Below, in pieces: positions 54,984 to 64,000 of a DNA stretch of 64,000 nucleotides. The stretch comes from Glacieibacterium frigidum. GTDB lineage: Bacteria; Pseudomonadota; Alphaproteobacteria; Sphingomonadales; Sphingomonadaceae. Within the stretch, counting starts at the first letter, position 1. Every line of letters begins with the position of its first letter. The position numbers and the translations under genes were made by a program. The notes beneath the pieces were generated by a model. It made no database searches. It saw only the letters and a program-made list of their open reading frames with translations, and was not told the DNA's origin. The stretch covers positions 1 to 64,000 of the forward strand of contig NZ_VJWA01000001.1 of NCBI RefSeq assembly GCF_007097155.1, given 5' to 3'.

Positions 54984-56060
54984 ATGACCGAAACGCTTGA
55001 ACACGACCTTCTCGCCCACATCGCCGCCGCCGACACGCTCGACGCGCTGGAGGCGGTGCGCGTCGCTGCGCTCGGCAAGGCGGGGTCGGTGACCGCGTTG
55101 ATGAAGACGCTGGGGGGCATGGCGCCCGACGCGCGGCTGGTCGAGGGTCCGCGGCTCAACGCGCTGCGCGAGGTCGTCGCGGGGGCGATCGCGGCACGCA
55201 AGGGCGAGCTGGAGGCCGCCGCGCTCGACGCGCGGCTGGCGACCGAGCGGCTCGACATGACGCTGCCCGCGCCCGAGCGGCCGACCGGCACGATCCACCC
55301 GATCAGCCAGGTGTTCGACGAGCTGGCGGAGATCTTCGCCGACCTGGGTTTCGCGGTCGCGACCGGCCCGGAGATCGAGGACGACTGGCATAATTTCACC
55401 GCGCTCAACATTCCCGAGAGCCACCCGGCGCGGGCGATGCACGATACCTTCTACTTCCCGCAGAACGCCGCCGACAGCGACCGCAAGATGCTGCTGCGCA
55501 CCCACACCTCGCCGGTGCAGATCCGCACGATGATGACGCAGGCGCCGCCGATCCGCATCATCGCGCCGGGGCGGACGTATCGCAGCGACAGCGACGCGAC
55601 CCACACGCCGATGTTCCACCAGGTCGAGGGGCTGGTCATCGACCGGGGCATCACGCTCGGCCACCTGAAGTGGACGCTGGAAACCTTCATCAAGGCATTC
55701 TTCGAGGTCGACGATGTGACGCTGCGCCTGCGGCCGAGCTATTTCCCTTTCACCGAGCCCGGTGCCGAGGTCGATGTCGGTTGCTCCTGGGCGGGCGGGC
55801 GCCTGAGCATCGGCGGCAGTGAATCGTGGCTCGAGGTGCTGGGCAGCGGCATGGTGCACCCGCGCGTCATCGCTGCCTGCGGCCTCGATCCCAACGAGTG
55901 GCAGGGCTTCGCCTTCGGCTGCGGCATCGACCGGCTGGCGATGCTCAAGTACGGCATTACGGACCTGCGCGCCTGCTTCGACGCAGACCTGCGCTGGCTC
56001 AAGCATTTCGGCTTCCGCGCGCTCGACGTGCCGACGCTCAGCGGCGGGATCGGCGCATGA
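54984..56060 (+). CDS. pheS: phenylalanine--tRNA ligase alpha subunit
   Basis: A 358-residue class II synthetase subunit. The N-terminal coiled coil, then motif 1 region ([20 protein letters not shown]), motif 2 ([20 protein letters not shown]-like: [20 protein letters not shown]) and motif 3 ([18 protein letters not shown]) are present. It normally follows rplT directly; here about 2.7 kb intervene. It overlaps pheT by ATGA. Confidence 0.96.
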   Translation: MTETLEHDLLAHIAAADTLDALEAVRVAALGKAGSVTALMKTLGGMAPDARLVEGPRLNALREVVAGAIAARKGELEAAALDARLATERLDMTLPAPERPTGTIHPISQVFDELAEIFADLGFAVATGPEIEDDWHNFTALNIPESHPARAMHDTFYFPQNAADSDRKMLLRTHTSPVQIRTMMTQAPPIRIIAPGRTYRSDSDATHTPMFHQVEGLVIDRGITLGHLKWTLETFIKAFFEVDDVTLRLRPSYFPFTEPGAEVDVGCSWAGGRLSIGGSESWLEVLGSGMVHPRVIAACGLDPNEWQGFAFGCGIDRLAMLKYGITDLRACFDADLRWLKHFGFRALDVPTLSGGIGA

Positions 56061-58429
56061 AGTTCACGCTCAGCTGGTTGAAGGACCATCTCGACACGAC
56101 TGCCAGCGTCGACGAGATCGCCGCCGCGCTGACCGGCCTTGGGCTGGAGGTGGAGGGCGTCACCGACCCCGCCGCCGCGCTCGCGCCGTTCACCGTCGCG
56201 CACGTGCTGACCGCCTCGCGCCACCCGCAGGCCGACAAGTTGCAGGTGCTGACCGTCGATACCGGCGACGGCGCGCCGAAGCAGGTCGTGTGCGGTGCAC
56301 CCAATGCGCGTGCCGGCATGAAGGGCGTGTTCGGCGGGCCGGGCGCCTATGTGCCGGGCAGCGACCTGACGCTGAAGGCCGCCACGATCCGCGGCGTCGA
56401 ATCATTTGGCATGATGTGCTCGGCGCGCGAGTTGCAGCTGTCCGACGAGCACGACGGCATCCTCGAACTGCCCGACGATGCGCCGGTCGGCACCGCCTAC
56501 GCCGCCTATGCCGCGCTGTCGGACCCGGTGTTCAACGTCGGCATCACGCCCAACCGCCAGGATTGCATGGGCGTGTCGGGCATCGCGCGCGATCTCGCCG
56601 CCAAGGGCATCGGCACGCTCAAGGACCGGCCGGTCGAGCTGGTGCCCGGTGCTTTCCCGTGCCCGGTGCCGATCACCACGACCGACGACGGCTGCCCCGC
56701 CTTCCTGGGGCGAGTCGTGCGCGGCGTGCGCAACGGCCCGTCGCCCGACTGGCTGCAGCGGCGGCTGCGCGCGGTTGGGCAGAAGCCGATCTCGGCACTG
56801 GTCGACATCACCAACTTCATCACATTCGACCGCGGGCGGCCGCTGCACGTCTATGACCTCGCGACGCTGCACGGCGGGCTGACCGCACGGCGCGCGAAGG
56901 ACGGCGAGAGCGTCGTGGCGCTGAACGGCAAGACTTATGCGCTCGACGAGACGATGACCGTGATCGCCGACGAGGCCGAGGTGCACGACATCGGCGGCAT
57001 CATGGGCGGCGCGGCGTCGGGGGTCAGCGAGACGACGACCGACGTGTTGATCGAGTGCGCCTATTTCGATCCCGCACGGATCGGCGCGACGGGGCGCAAG
57101 CTCGGCATCTTCACCGATGCGCGCGCGCGCTTCGAACGCGGCGTCGACCCGGATTTCCTGATCGCCGGGATCGAACTCGCGACGCACATGGTGCTCGACC
57201 TGTGCGGCGGCGAAGCGTCCGAAGTGATCACGGCAGGCGAAATTCCGCAGCCCGCGCTGACCGTCGCGTATCGCCCTGAGCGCACGCTGGGTCTCGCCGG
57301 GGTTGCGGTGCCCGAGGACGTGCAGGCCGATATCCTGTCCCGCCTCGGCTTCCGCGTCGAGATGGGTGAGCCCTGGGTTGTCGGCGTGCCGTCGTGGCGG
57401 CGCGATATCGACGGCGAGGCCGACATCGTCGAGGAGGTCGTCCGCCTGTTCGGCTTCGAGCATGTCCCGTCGACACCGCTCGAACGCGCCCCCGGCGTCG
57501 CCAAGCCGACCGCGACGGCGGCGCAGAAGCTCGAGCGCGGCGTCCGCCGGGCGCTCGCGGCGCGCGGACTCGACGAGGCGATCACCTGGAGCTTCGTGCC
57601 GCCCGCGCAGGCCGAGCCCTTCGGCGGCGCGGCGTGGACGCTCGCCAATCCGATCTCCGCCGACCTCGCGGCGATGCGCCCGTCGCTGCTGCCCGGACTG
57701 CTGGCGGCGACCGCGCGCAACCTCGCGCACGGCCAGTCGTCGATCCGTCTGTTCGAGCTGGGGCGGCGCTATCTGGCCGGGGGCGAGCCGCTGACTGCGG
57801 GCGTCGTGCTGGCGGGCGAGCGTACCGCCCGCGACTGGCAGACCGGCGCTGCAACGGCGTTCGACGCGCTCGACGCCAAGGCCGAGGCGCTGGCGGGCCT
57901 TGCGGCAGCCGGCCTGCCGGTCGAGCGGCTGATGGTCCTGCCACCCGCCGACGGCTGGTACCACCCGGGGCGTTCGGGCCGCCTCGGCCTCGGCCCGAAG
58001 ACGATCCTCGCGGCGTTCGGCGAGCTCCACCCGCGTATCGCCGCGCAGTTCGACCTGAAGGGTCGCGTCGCCGTCGCCGAGCTGTTCCTCGATGCGGTGC
58101 CGCCGTCGCGCGCGACCGGGCGCACCCGCCCGTCGTATGCCCCGCCGGCGCTTCAGGCGCTGACGCGCGACTTCGCCTTCCTCGTGCCCGCCGACCAGCC
58201 CGCCGAGGCGCTGCTGCGCGCGGTGCGCGGGGCCGACAAGGCGCTGATCGCCGACGTCCGCCTGTTCGACCGCTTCGCCGGGCCGGGCGTGCCGGAGGGT
58301 CAGGTCAGCCTCGCGCTGACGGTCACCATCCAGCCCGCCGACCGCAGCCCCACCGACGCCGAGATCGAGGCGCTCGCCGCGAAGATCGTCGCGGCGGCGG
58401 CGAGGGCTGGGGCGACGCTGCGGGGTTGA
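56057..58429 (+). CDS. pheT: phenylalanine--tRNA ligase beta subunit
   Basis: A 790-residue subunit with the usual order: tRNA-binding EMAP-like domain ([17 protein letters not shown] near 55), B3/B4 editing region ([20 protein letters not shown]), B5 ([20 protein letters not shown]) and the C-terminal FDX-ACB domain ([20 protein letters not shown]). Length is standard. Translation is coupled to pheS. Confidence 0.96.
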   Translation: MKFTLSWLKDHLDTTASVDEIAAALTGLGLEVEGVTDPAAALAPFTVAHVLTASRHPQADKLQVLTVDTGDGAPKQVVCGAPNARAGMKGVFGGPGAYVPGSDLTLKAATIRGVESFGMMCSARELQLSDEHDGILELPDDAPVGTAYAAYAALSDPVFNVGITPNRQDCMGVSGIARDLAAKGIGTLKDRPVELVPGAFPCPVPITTTDDGCPAFLGRVVRGVRNGPSPDWLQRRLRAVGQKPISALVDITNFITFDRGRPLHVYDLATLHGGLTARRAKDGESVVALNGKTYALDETMTVIADEAEVHDIGGIMGGAASGVSETTTDVLIECAYFDPARIGATGRKLGIFTDARARFERGVDPDFLIAGIELATHMVLDLCGGEASEVITAGEIPQPALTVAYRPERTLGLAGVAVPEDVQADILSRLGFRVEMGEPWVVGVPSWRRDIDGEADIVEEVVRLFGFEHVPSTPLERAPGVAKPTATAAQKLERGVRRALAARGLDEAITWSFVPPAQAEPFGGAAWTLANPISADLAAMRPSLLPGLLAATARNLAHGQSSIRLFELGRRYLAGGEPLTAGVVLAGERTARDWQTGAATAFDALDAKAEALAGLAAAGLPVERLMVLPPADGWYHPGRSGRLGLGPKTILAAFGELHPRIAAQFDLKGRVAVAELFLDAVPPSRATGRTRPSYAPPALQALTRDFAFLVPADQPAEALLRAVRGADKALIADVRLFDRFAGPGVPEGQVSLALTVTIQPADRSPTDAEIEALAAKIVAAAARAGATLRG

Positions 58430-58433
58430 TTGA

Positions 58434-58454
58434 TAACGTCGTGTGATGACGTTA
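58434..58454. promoter_or_regulatory. putative operator of the vapBC-like pair
   Basis: TAACGTC-GTGTGAT-GACGTTA is a perfect 7-base inverted repeat with a 7-base spacer, 10 bases before the antitoxin ATG. Ribbon-helix-helix antitoxins usually repress their own operon at such a site, so this is the likely operator, overlapping the promoter. Confidence 0.65.
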
Positions 58455-58464
58455 CACTCGGGTC

Positions 58465-58710
58465 ATGCGGACGATCATCGATATACCCGACGAGCAGTTG
58501 CGACGCGTCGATACAATCGCGCGGCGGCGCAACTGGTCGCGTGCGGCGACGGTCCGCAAGGCGCTCGAGCAGTTCGTCGAAAGCCAGCCCGACGACTTCG
58601 ACGCTGTGCTCGACAAAGCGATCGCCGCCTGGTCGCATATCGAGATCGACGGTCTCGAATGGCAGCAAAGGCTGCGTGCCGAATGGGATAGCAGTGTTTC
58701 CGCCGAATGA
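58465..58710 (+). CDS. ribbon-helix-helix antitoxin (VapB/CopG-like)
   Basis: An 81-residue protein with an RHH DNA-binding start (MRTIIDIPDEQLRRVDTIAR, RRNWSRAATVRKALEQFVE) and an acidic C-terminus that would wrap the toxin. Its stop overlaps the toxin ATG by four bases. The inverted repeat just upstream fits autoregulation. Confidence 0.85.
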   Translation: MRTIIDIPDEQLRRVDTIARRRNWSRAATVRKALEQFVESQPDDFDAVLDKAIAAWSHIEIDGLEWQQRLRAEWDSSVSAE

Positions 58711-59063
58711 TTTTTGACAGCTGCGTCGTAATCGACGGCCTGAAGGCTCACCCCGCCGCGCGCGAGATCGCGCGCTCGGCACCGCGTCGCGTGATCAGCG
58801 TCGTGACCCGGGCAGAGGTGCTCGCTGGAGCCAGCGCGGGTGCCGCCGAGATCGGCGCTTGTGCCTATCTCGACCTGTTCGAAGCGATCGATATCGACAG
58901 CGCCCTGGCAGATACCGCCGGGCGTCTTCGTCATCGGCTCAAGCTCAAGACGCCGGACGCCCTGATCCTCGCAACCGCGCAGAGGCTCGGCCTGCCGATC
59001 GTCACGCGCGACAAGAGGCTGGCGAGCGCCGCTGGGACAACGCCCGCCTACACGCTCGACTAA
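58707..59063 (+). CDS. PIN-domain toxin (VapC family)
   Basis: A 118-residue PIN-domain ribonuclease. The acidic metal-binding set is visible: Asp4 in MIFDSCVVID, Glu37 in SVVTRAEVLAG, Asp84 in KTPDALILATA and Asp102 in IVTRDKR. All four are intact, so the toxin should be active. It typically cleaves RNA such as initiator tRNA. Its stop overlaps the stop of the OmpA-family gene on the other strand. Confidence 0.9.
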   Translation: MIFDSCVVIDGLKAHPAAREIARSAPRRVISVVTRAEVLAGASAGAAEIGACAYLDLFEAIDIDSALADTAGRLRHRLKLKTPDALILATAQRLGLPIVTRDKRLASAAGTTPAYTLD

Positions 59064-59743
59064 CCCCGGCGCCCGCGGAAATCGTCCTCGACGATCGGCG
59101 AGATGTGGATCTCGACGCGGCGGTTCTGAGCACGGCCGGCCTCGTCGGCGTTCGACGCGATCGGCTGCGACTTGCCGAAGCCGCGCGTCGCGATGCGGGC
59201 GCGGTTGACGCCGCGGGCGCTCAGATAGTCCGCGACCGCCAGGGCACGCTCCTCGGACAGGCGCTGGTTGACCGCGTCGGTGCCGACCGAATCGGTGTGG
59301 CCAGTCACGTCGACATAGGTCGACTGATAACTGCCGAGCGTCTGCGCGACCTGGTCGAGCGTGCCGCGGAACGGCGTCTTCACGGCAGCCGAGTTGAAGT
59401 CGAAGGTGATGCCGCTGGGCATGCGCAGGTCGAGATTGTCGCCGCGCCGCACGACCTCGACGCCGGTGCCCGCGGTGCGGGCGCGCAGCTCGCGCTCCTG
59501 CCTGTCCATGTACCCGCCGACCGCGCCGCCCGCGACCGCGCCCAGGCCCGCGCCGATGATCGTCTCGGCGCGGTTGTTGCGGCCGCCGAGGATCGCGCCG
59601 AGCACCGCGCCGGTGACCGCGCCCGCGCCTACGCCGATGCCCGCCTTCGATACGCGCTGCTGCCCCGTATCGGGGTCGGTGACGCACCCTGCGAGGCCCA
59701 GCGAGGCGATGGTGGCGATGACGAGGACGCGCGGCTTGAACAT
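59060..59743 (-). CDS. OmpA-family lipoprotein
   Basis: A 227-residue protein. The signal has lipobox LAGC (Cys20); a glycine-zipper membrane-like region follows (GIGVGAGAVTGAVLGAILGG, AGLGAVAGGAVGGYMD), and the C-terminal OmpA-like domain has DVTGHTDSVGTDAVNQRLSE and RIATRGFGKSQPIASN. It resembles YiaD and anchors the outer membrane to peptidoglycan. Monocistronic. Confidence 0.92.
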   Translation of the reverse strand: MFKPRVLVIATIASLGLAGCVTDPDTGQQRVSKAGIGVGAGAVTGAVLGAILGGRNNRAETIIGAGLGAVAGGAVGGYMDRQERELRARTAGTGVEVVRRGDNLDLRMPSGITFDFNSAAVKTPFRGTLDQVAQTLGSYQSTYVDVTGHTDSVGTDAVNQRLSEERALAVADYLSARGVNRARIATRGFGKSQPIASNADEAGRAQNRRVEIHISPIVEDDFRGRRG

Positions 59744-59882
59744 CGTGAAGTCTCCCTATTGGCTGCCGCGCTACGTCCGCGCGGCTGACGCGAAGCTGAA
59801 CGATGAACCGTGGCGTGCCGGCTGCGTTCCAGTTAAAACCACCGCTGACGAGCATGCGCGCCCGCCCGCGCTACTGGAGACT

Positions 59883-61175
59883 ATGGACGCCTTCCCCTGG
59901 CTCGACGCAGCCATCATCGTCGCGCTGATCCTGCTCAACGGTGTCTTCGCGATGTCCGAGATGGCGATCGTCTCGTCGCGCAAGCCCCGGCTGCGCGCCA
60001 TGGCGAACGGCGGCAGCCGCGGTGCGAAGGCGGCGATCGGCCTGGCCGAGAACCCCGGGCACTTCCTGTCGACGGTGCAAATCGGCATCACGCTGGTCAG
60101 CATCGTCAACGGTGCCTTCTCGGGTGCGTCGCTGGCGGTGCCGGTCGGCCAGCGGCTGTCGGCGTCGTTCGGCCTGCGCCCCGAGACGGCGGAGAACATC
60201 GGCTTCGGGCTGGTCATCGTCGTCATCACCTATCTGTCGCTGATCATCGGCGAGCTGGTGCCCAAGCAGTTCGCGTTGCGCCGGCCCGAGAACATCGCCA
60301 GCCTGGTCGCGCCGCTGATGGCCGGGCTGACCAAGGTGCTGACGCCGGCCGCCTGGCTGCTCGAACGCTCGACGCACTTCGTCTTCGTCGCCCTCGGCCA
60401 GCGCCATTCGGCCGACCAGAGCGTCACCGAGGAGGAGCTGCGCTCGGTCGTCGCCGAGGCCGAGACGGCGGGCGTCATCGAGGAGCAGGAGCATGCGATG
60501 ATCACCGGCGTGATGCGCCTGGCGGATCGTCAGGTGCGCGGCGTGATGACCCCGCGCGGCCAGGTCGAATGGCTCGACGCGGGCGACAGTGATGCCGAGA
60601 TCCGCGCCGCGCTGGTCGCGACGCCGCATACGCGCCTGCTCGTCGCCGAGGGGTCGGTCGACATGGTGATCGGCGTCATCCAGGCACGTGACGTCGTCGC
60701 CGCACTGATCGAGGGGCGGGCGATCGACCTGCGCGCGCTGGCGCGGCCCGCACCCGTGCTTCCCGACGTCATCGATGCGGTCGACGCGCTCGCCGTTCTG
60801 CGCGACGCCGAAATCCCGATCGCGCTGGTCCACGACGAGTACGGGCATTTTGAGGGGATCGTGACTCCCGCCGACCTGCTCGCGGCGATCGCGGGCGCAT
60901 TCCGCAGCGACATCGACAATGGCGAGGAGGCCGCGGTGCAGCGCGACGACGGGTCATGGCTGTTGTCGGGCTCGATGGCCGCCGACGAGATGGCCGATCG
61001 CCTGGGCCTCGATCTGCCGGTCAACCGCGACTACCAGACCGTCGCGGGCTATCTCCTGTCCGAGATGCGCCACTTGCCCGAGACCGGCGAGGCACTGACC
61101 GTCGGCGACTGGCGCTTCGAGGTCGTCGACATGGACGGGCGCAAGATCGACAAATTGCTCGTCAGTCGGGCCTGA
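59883..61175 (+). CDS. CNNM/CorC-type membrane protein with CBS domains
   Basis: A 430-residue protein. The N-terminal DUF21 domain has about four helices (LDAAIIVALILLNGVFAMSE, LVIVVITYLSLIIGELVPKQ), followed by two CBS domains at about 210-335 (VMTPRGQVEWLDAGD, IALVHDEYGHFEGIVTPADL) and a C-terminal CorC/HlyC domain from about 350. It probably transports or regulates Mg2+ or Co2+. Start ATG 59883. Divergent from the OmpA gene. Confidence 0.92.
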   Translation: MDAFPWLDAAIIVALILLNGVFAMSEMAIVSSRKPRLRAMANGGSRGAKAAIGLAENPGHFLSTVQIGITLVSIVNGAFSGASLAVPVGQRLSASFGLRPETAENIGFGLVIVVITYLSLIIGELVPKQFALRRPENIASLVAPLMAGLTKVLTPAAWLLERSTHFVFVALGQRHSADQSVTEEELRSVVAEAETAGVIEEQEHAMITGVMRLADRQVRGVMTPRGQVEWLDAGDSDAEIRAALVATPHTRLLVAEGSVDMVIGVIQARDVVAALIEGRAIDLRALARPAPVLPDVIDAVDALAVLRDAEIPIALVHDEYGHFEGIVTPADLLAAIAGAFRSDIDNGEEAAVQRDDGSWLLSGSMAADEMADRLGLDLPVNRDYQTVAGYLLSEMRHLPETGEALTVGDWRFEVVDMDGRKIDKLLVSRA

Positions 61176-61214
61176 GCGGGGGACTTGCCACGCCTGCCGC
61201 GTAATGACCCGCGG

Positions 61215-61796
61215 ATGCTGAGCGTGACCCCCGACGACGACGCGACGCTGATGCAGCGGGTCGCGGGCGGCGACGCCGATGCCTTCACGCTGCTCGTTCG
61301 CCGCCTCCATGCCCCCGCGCTGGGCCATGCGATGCGCATCCTGATGAACCGCGCCGATGCCGAGGATGCCGTGCAAGCGGCGCTGACCCGGCTGTGGACC
61401 GCTGCGGCGCGTTACGACCCCGCGCGCGGCAGCGTCGGGGCCTGGTTCCACCGCCTGCTGACCAACCTGTGCCTCGACCGGCGGCGCAGCGTCCGCCTAG
61501 TGACGACGCGGGTTTCAGCGACGCTCGACGACGCGTGGGACATCGCCGACACCGGGCCTGACCCCGCGCAGGCAGCGGTGGCCCGCGCGCAGGCGCGGCG
61601 CATCGATGCCGCGATGGCACGGCTCAACCCGCGCCAGCGCGCCGCGATCGCGCTGTTCCATGGCGAGGGCGCATCGATGGCCGAGATCGCCGAGGCGCTG
61701 GGCACCACCCCCAAGGCGGTCGAGGGATTGTTGGGCCGCGCACGTAGTGAATTGAAACAGCTGCTCGCCAGCGATGCCCCCGAAAGCGCCCGATGA
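61215..61796 (+). CDS. ECF-family RNA polymerase sigma factor
   Basis: A 193-residue sigma-70 factor of the ECF class. Region 2 (ALGHAMRILMNRADAEDAVQ, AALTRLWTAAARYDPARGSV) and region 4 (RLNPRQRAAIALFHGEGASM, AEIAEALGTTPKAVEGLLGR) are clear. I favour ATG 61215; a TTG at 61185 would add ten residues. It overlaps the next gene by ATGA, the membrane protein that probably restrains it. Confidence 0.9.
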   Translation: MLSVTPDDDATLMQRVAGGDADAFTLLVRRLHAPALGHAMRILMNRADAEDAVQAALTRLWTAAARYDPARGSVGAWFHRLLTNLCLDRRRSVRLVTTRVSATLDDAWDIADTGPDPAQAAVARAQARRIDAAMARLNPRQRAAIALFHGEGASMAEIAEALGTTPKAVEGLLGRARSELKQLLASDAPESAR

Positions 61797-62206
61797 CGCC
61801 CGCCGACCTGATCGATATCTATGGAGCCGACCCCGCCCGCTGGCCCACCGAGGACCGTGCCGCTACACTCGCTGCGATTGCCGCCGATCCGGCGCTCCAG
61901 GCGAAGCTTGCCGAGGCGCGGGCGCTCGACGCTATGCTCGGCGACTGGGCGGCGCGCGTGCCTGCACGGGCCGATGCCGACGCCGTCGCCGCACGGATCC
62001 TGCGACCGGCGCCGCGCTGGCCGCGCATTGCCGGAACCGGCGGACTGATCGCGGCGGCAGTCGCGGCGGTCGTGCTGGTGACGCCACCGACGCTGGCGCC
62101 TGCGCCGGTCACCACCGTCGCCGCGACGGCCGACATCGAGGCCGCCGACGATGCTGATTTCGCCACCCTGTTCACACCGACGCCCGACGAGGAGAGCCTG
62201 ACATGA
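61793..62206 (+). CDS. putative anti-sigma factor, single-pass membrane protein
   Basis: A 137-residue protein with a cytoplasmic helical part (LIDIYGADPARWPTEDRAAT), one transmembrane helix at about residues 82-100 (LIAAAVAAVVLV) and a short acidic periplasmic tail. Position between an ECF sigma gene and a periplasmic metal-sensor-like gene, with ATGA overlaps on both sides, fits a CnrY-like anti-sigma factor. There is no zinc-binding HxxxCxxC motif. Called from context. Confidence 0.7.
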   Translation: MTPADLIDIYGADPARWPTEDRAATLAAIAADPALQAKLAEARALDAMLGDWAARVPARADADAVAARILRPAPRWPRIAGTGGLIAAAVAAVVLVTPPTLAPAPVTTVAATADIEAADDADFATLFTPTPDEESLT

Positions 62207-62748
62207 AGATTTTGCTGACCGCCTCCGCCGCGCTGCTCTGCGCGACTGCGGCAGCCGCGCAGGTGACCCCGCCCGCGCCGCCCAGTCCGCCGGCGATGAC
62301 GACGCCGCCAATGCCCCCGATGCCGCCGCGCGGCGGGATGCGCGGCTTCGGCGCGATGAGCGAGCCCGGACGCCAGGCGATGATGGGCGCGATGCGCGCC
62401 GACCGTGCCGCGAACCGGGCCGACCACGACCGCGTCAAGGCGTCACGCGACCGGATGCTGGCCGTGCTCGATGCCGAGCGGCTCGACACCGCCGCGCTCA
62501 AGCGCGCGATGGACGAGGAGCGCGAGGCCGCCAATGCCATGAAGGCGCGGCGCCAGTCGGCGATGCTCGCGGCGTTTCAGTCGCTGTCGGTTGCCGACCG
62601 CCGGGCCTTCGTCGCCGACGCGCGCAGCATGCGCGACCGGGTCGAGACGCGCGTCGAGAAGCGCATGAACCGCCGGATGAAGCGCCACGGCGGGGGCGAC
62701 GACATGGTCCCGCCGATGCCCCCGATGCCGCCCCAGCCGCCGCGCTGA
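62203..62748 (+). CDS. periplasmic heavy-metal-sensor-like protein (CnrX/Spy type)
   Basis: A 181-residue exported protein: signal peptide (ALLCATAAAAQ), a Pro/Met-rich segment (PPMPPMPPRGGM), a long helical domain (RMLAVLDAERLDTAALKRAM, FQSLSVADRRAFVADARSMR) and a Pro/Met-rich tail. The helical pattern and methionines are like CnrX, ZraP and Spy proteins, which bind metal or unfolded protein. As third gene of the trio it probably feeds the anti-sigma factor. Confidence 0.75.
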   Translation: MKILLTASAALLCATAAAAQVTPPAPPSPPAMTTPPMPPMPPRGGMRGFGAMSEPGRQAMMGAMRADRAANRADHDRVKASRDRMLAVLDAERLDTAALKRAMDEEREAANAMKARRQSAMLAAFQSLSVADRRAFVADARSMRDRVETRVEKRMNRRMKRHGGGDDMVPPMPPMPPQPPR

Positions 62749-62752
62749 GGCG

Positions 62753-63880
62753 TCAGTCCATCAGGCTTTCGTAACGCCGCAGGTGGAAATCGGCATCGCC
62801 GAACTGGCTCTCGATCATCGACGCGCGCTTGAAGTAGTGGCCGATCGCGAGCTCGTTCGAAATGCCGATGCCGCCGTGGATCTGCACCGCGCCCTGGCCG
62901 ACGAAGCGAAGCCCGCGCGCGATCTTGTTCTTGGCGGCCGAGACATGCTTCGACCGGTCGGCGTCGTTGAGGCGCAGCGTCGCCATCAGCGTCATGCTGA
63001 CCGCCTGCTCGACCTCCATGAACATGTCGACCATGCGGTGCTGCAGGACCTGGAACTCGGCGATCGGTCGACCGAACTGCTTGCGCTGCCGGGCATAGTC
63101 GAGCGTGCCCTCGTGGAGGCGGCGCGCGACGCCGGCGCCTTCGGCACAGACCGCGGCGATGGCCTCGTCGACGACCTGCTCGACGAGCGGCAGCGCGCCG
63201 CCTTCGTCACCCAGCAGCTGGTCGGCGGCGGCGCGGACGTTCTCGAAATAGACTTCCGAAGCGCGCGCGCCGTCGACGGTCGGATAGTCGCGGCGCGTGA
63301 TGCCGGCAGCATCAGCCGGGATCAGGAACACCGAGACGCCGCCGCTCTCGCGCTGCGAGCCGCCGGTGCGCGCGGTGACGATGAAATGCGTCGCGAAGGG
63401 TGCGTCGCGGACGACTGCCTTGTGGCCGTTGATGACGAAGTCGCTGCCGTCCCTGCGCGCCGTGGTGCGCAGGTCGGCGAGATTGTAGCGGCCCTGCGGC
63501 TCGGCATAGGCGAAGGCGATGACGACCTGCCCGCCGATGATCTGCGGGATCACCGCATCGGCGTTGCCGCCACCCGCGCGTTTGAGGAAACCGCCGCCGA
63601 TTACGACGGTCGACAGGTAAGGTTCGATGACGAGCGCCTTCCCGATCTCCTCCATGATCACCATGTTGTCGACCGCGCCGCCGCCCAGGCCCCCATGGTC
63701 TTCGGCGAACGACGCGCCGAGGATGCCGAGCTCCTGCGCGAAGGCCTGCCACACCGCGGGGTTCCATCCGGCCTCGCCGTGCACGGTCTTCATCCGCGTC
63801 TCGAAGTCGTAGGTATCGGCGAGGTAGCGCGCGACCGAGTCGCGAACCATCGTCTGTTCGTCGCTGAAGTTGAAGTCCAC
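62753..63880 (-). CDS. acyl-CoA dehydrogenase
   Basis: A 375-residue flavoprotein of the acyl-CoA dehydrogenase family. The N-terminal helical domain (DFNFSDEQTMVRDSVARYLA), the FAD/beta domain (VIAFAYAEPQGRYNLADLRT, NGHKAVVRDAPFATHFIV) and the C-terminal helices (QFGRPIAEFQVLQHRMVDMF, VQIHGGIGISNELAIGHYFK) are complete. QIHGGIG is conserved in the family. The substrate chain cannot be told. It is the last gene in the window. Confidence 0.9.
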   Translation of the reverse strand: MDFNFSDEQTMVRDSVARYLADTYDFETRMKTVHGEAGWNPAVWQAFAQELGILGASFAEDHGGLGGGAVDNMVIMEEIGKALVIEPYLSTVVIGGGFLKRAGGGNADAVIPQIIGGQVVIAFAYAEPQGRYNLADLRTTARRDGSDFVINGHKAVVRDAPFATHFIVTARTGGSQRESGGVSVFLIPADAAGITRRDYPTVDGARASEVYFENVRAAADQLLGDEGGALPLVEQVVDEAIAAVCAEGAGVARRLHEGTLDYARQRKQFGRPIAEFQVLQHRMVDMFMEVEQAVSMTLMATLRLNDADRSKHVSAAKNKIARGLRFVGQGAVQIHGGIGISNELAIGHYFKRASMIESQFGDADFHLRRYESLMD

Positions 63881-63928
63881 GGCACTTTCTCCCCGCGCGC
63901 GTTCGGCGCTGCTTCATCTCTAGATAAA

Positions 63929-63956
63929 CGTCATGCTGGCGAACGCCAGCACCCAC
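63929..63956. repeat. class B repeat, one arm
   Basis: CGTCATGCTGGCGAACGCCA GCACCCAC is the same arm as at 50376-50403. The partner arm is not seen before the window ends, though it may lie just beyond, since the last bases read AACTGGGTG. Confidence 0.75.
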
Positions 63957-64000
63957 TCCTGCCCGCGCGCCCGTCGCCGGGTCACGCTGCGAACTGGGTG

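Overview
The window looks like chromosomal DNA from a free-living, flagellated alphaproteobacterium of the Sphingomonas type. The evidence is very high GC with dense ATGA-overlapping operons, a GAAC-N7-GAAC LexA box of the alphaproteobacterial kind, a PEPxxWA-CTERM protein, a CIO-type cytochrome bd oxidase, the order trnL-tig-clpP-clpX, and two families of dispersed palindromic repeats. The species assignment is inference; no rRNA is present.

Layout: 1-2.1 kb holds a small lipoprotein and a membrane TolB-like/TPR protein. 2.2-7 kb is a cobalamin riboswitch followed by btuB-btuF-btuC-btuD (B12 uptake). 7-11.2 kb holds fhs and, divergently, cydA-cydB plus a tiny DUF2474 gene. 11.3-15.1 kb is tRNA-Leu, tig, clpP and clpX. 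15.1-21.9 kb holds a frameshifted DUF4160 gene with an intact DUF2442 partner, argS, a SPOR protein, nagZ, scpA, scpB and an adenosine kinase. 21.9-27.9 kb is an amino acid permease, a HIT protein, hisE, a DUF1206 protein, then hisF, hisA, hisH and hisB on the minus strand. 27.9-31.7 kb is a histidine kinase, a double-domain KaiC-like ATPase and a FixJ-type regulator. 31.9-37.4 kb is the LexA-controlled imuA-imuB-dnaE2 mutasome. 37.5-39.7 kb is a PEP-CTERM protein and a tannase-family esterase. 39.6-51.6 kb is a flagellar cluster: motB, motA, flgL, flgK, flgJ, flgI, flgH, flgG, flgF, flgE, flgD, flgC and flgB on the minus strand, with flgA, flgM and a flgN-like gene divergent. 51.6-58.4 kb is rpmI-rplT and pheS-pheT, split by an AT-rich unknown gene, the wreck of an M48 peptidase gene, a secreted protein and a glutaredoxin. 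58.4-63.9 kb is a vapBC-like pair, an OmpA lipoprotein, a CorC-type membrane protein, an ECF sigma/anti-sigma/periplasmic metal-sensor trio and an acyl-CoA dehydrogenase.

The most notable points are these. Repeat elements have become coding sequence at the N-termini of BtuC, ScpA, FlgJ and FlgI, and in FlgI the repeat appears to supply the signal peptide. A soluble kinase-KaiC-regulator module is packed in one operon. Two back-to-back sigma-54 promoters lie between flgB and flgA, the flgB one implying an almost leaderless mRNA. FlgD is reduced to its N-terminal region. A foreign-looking insertion sits between rplT and pheS.
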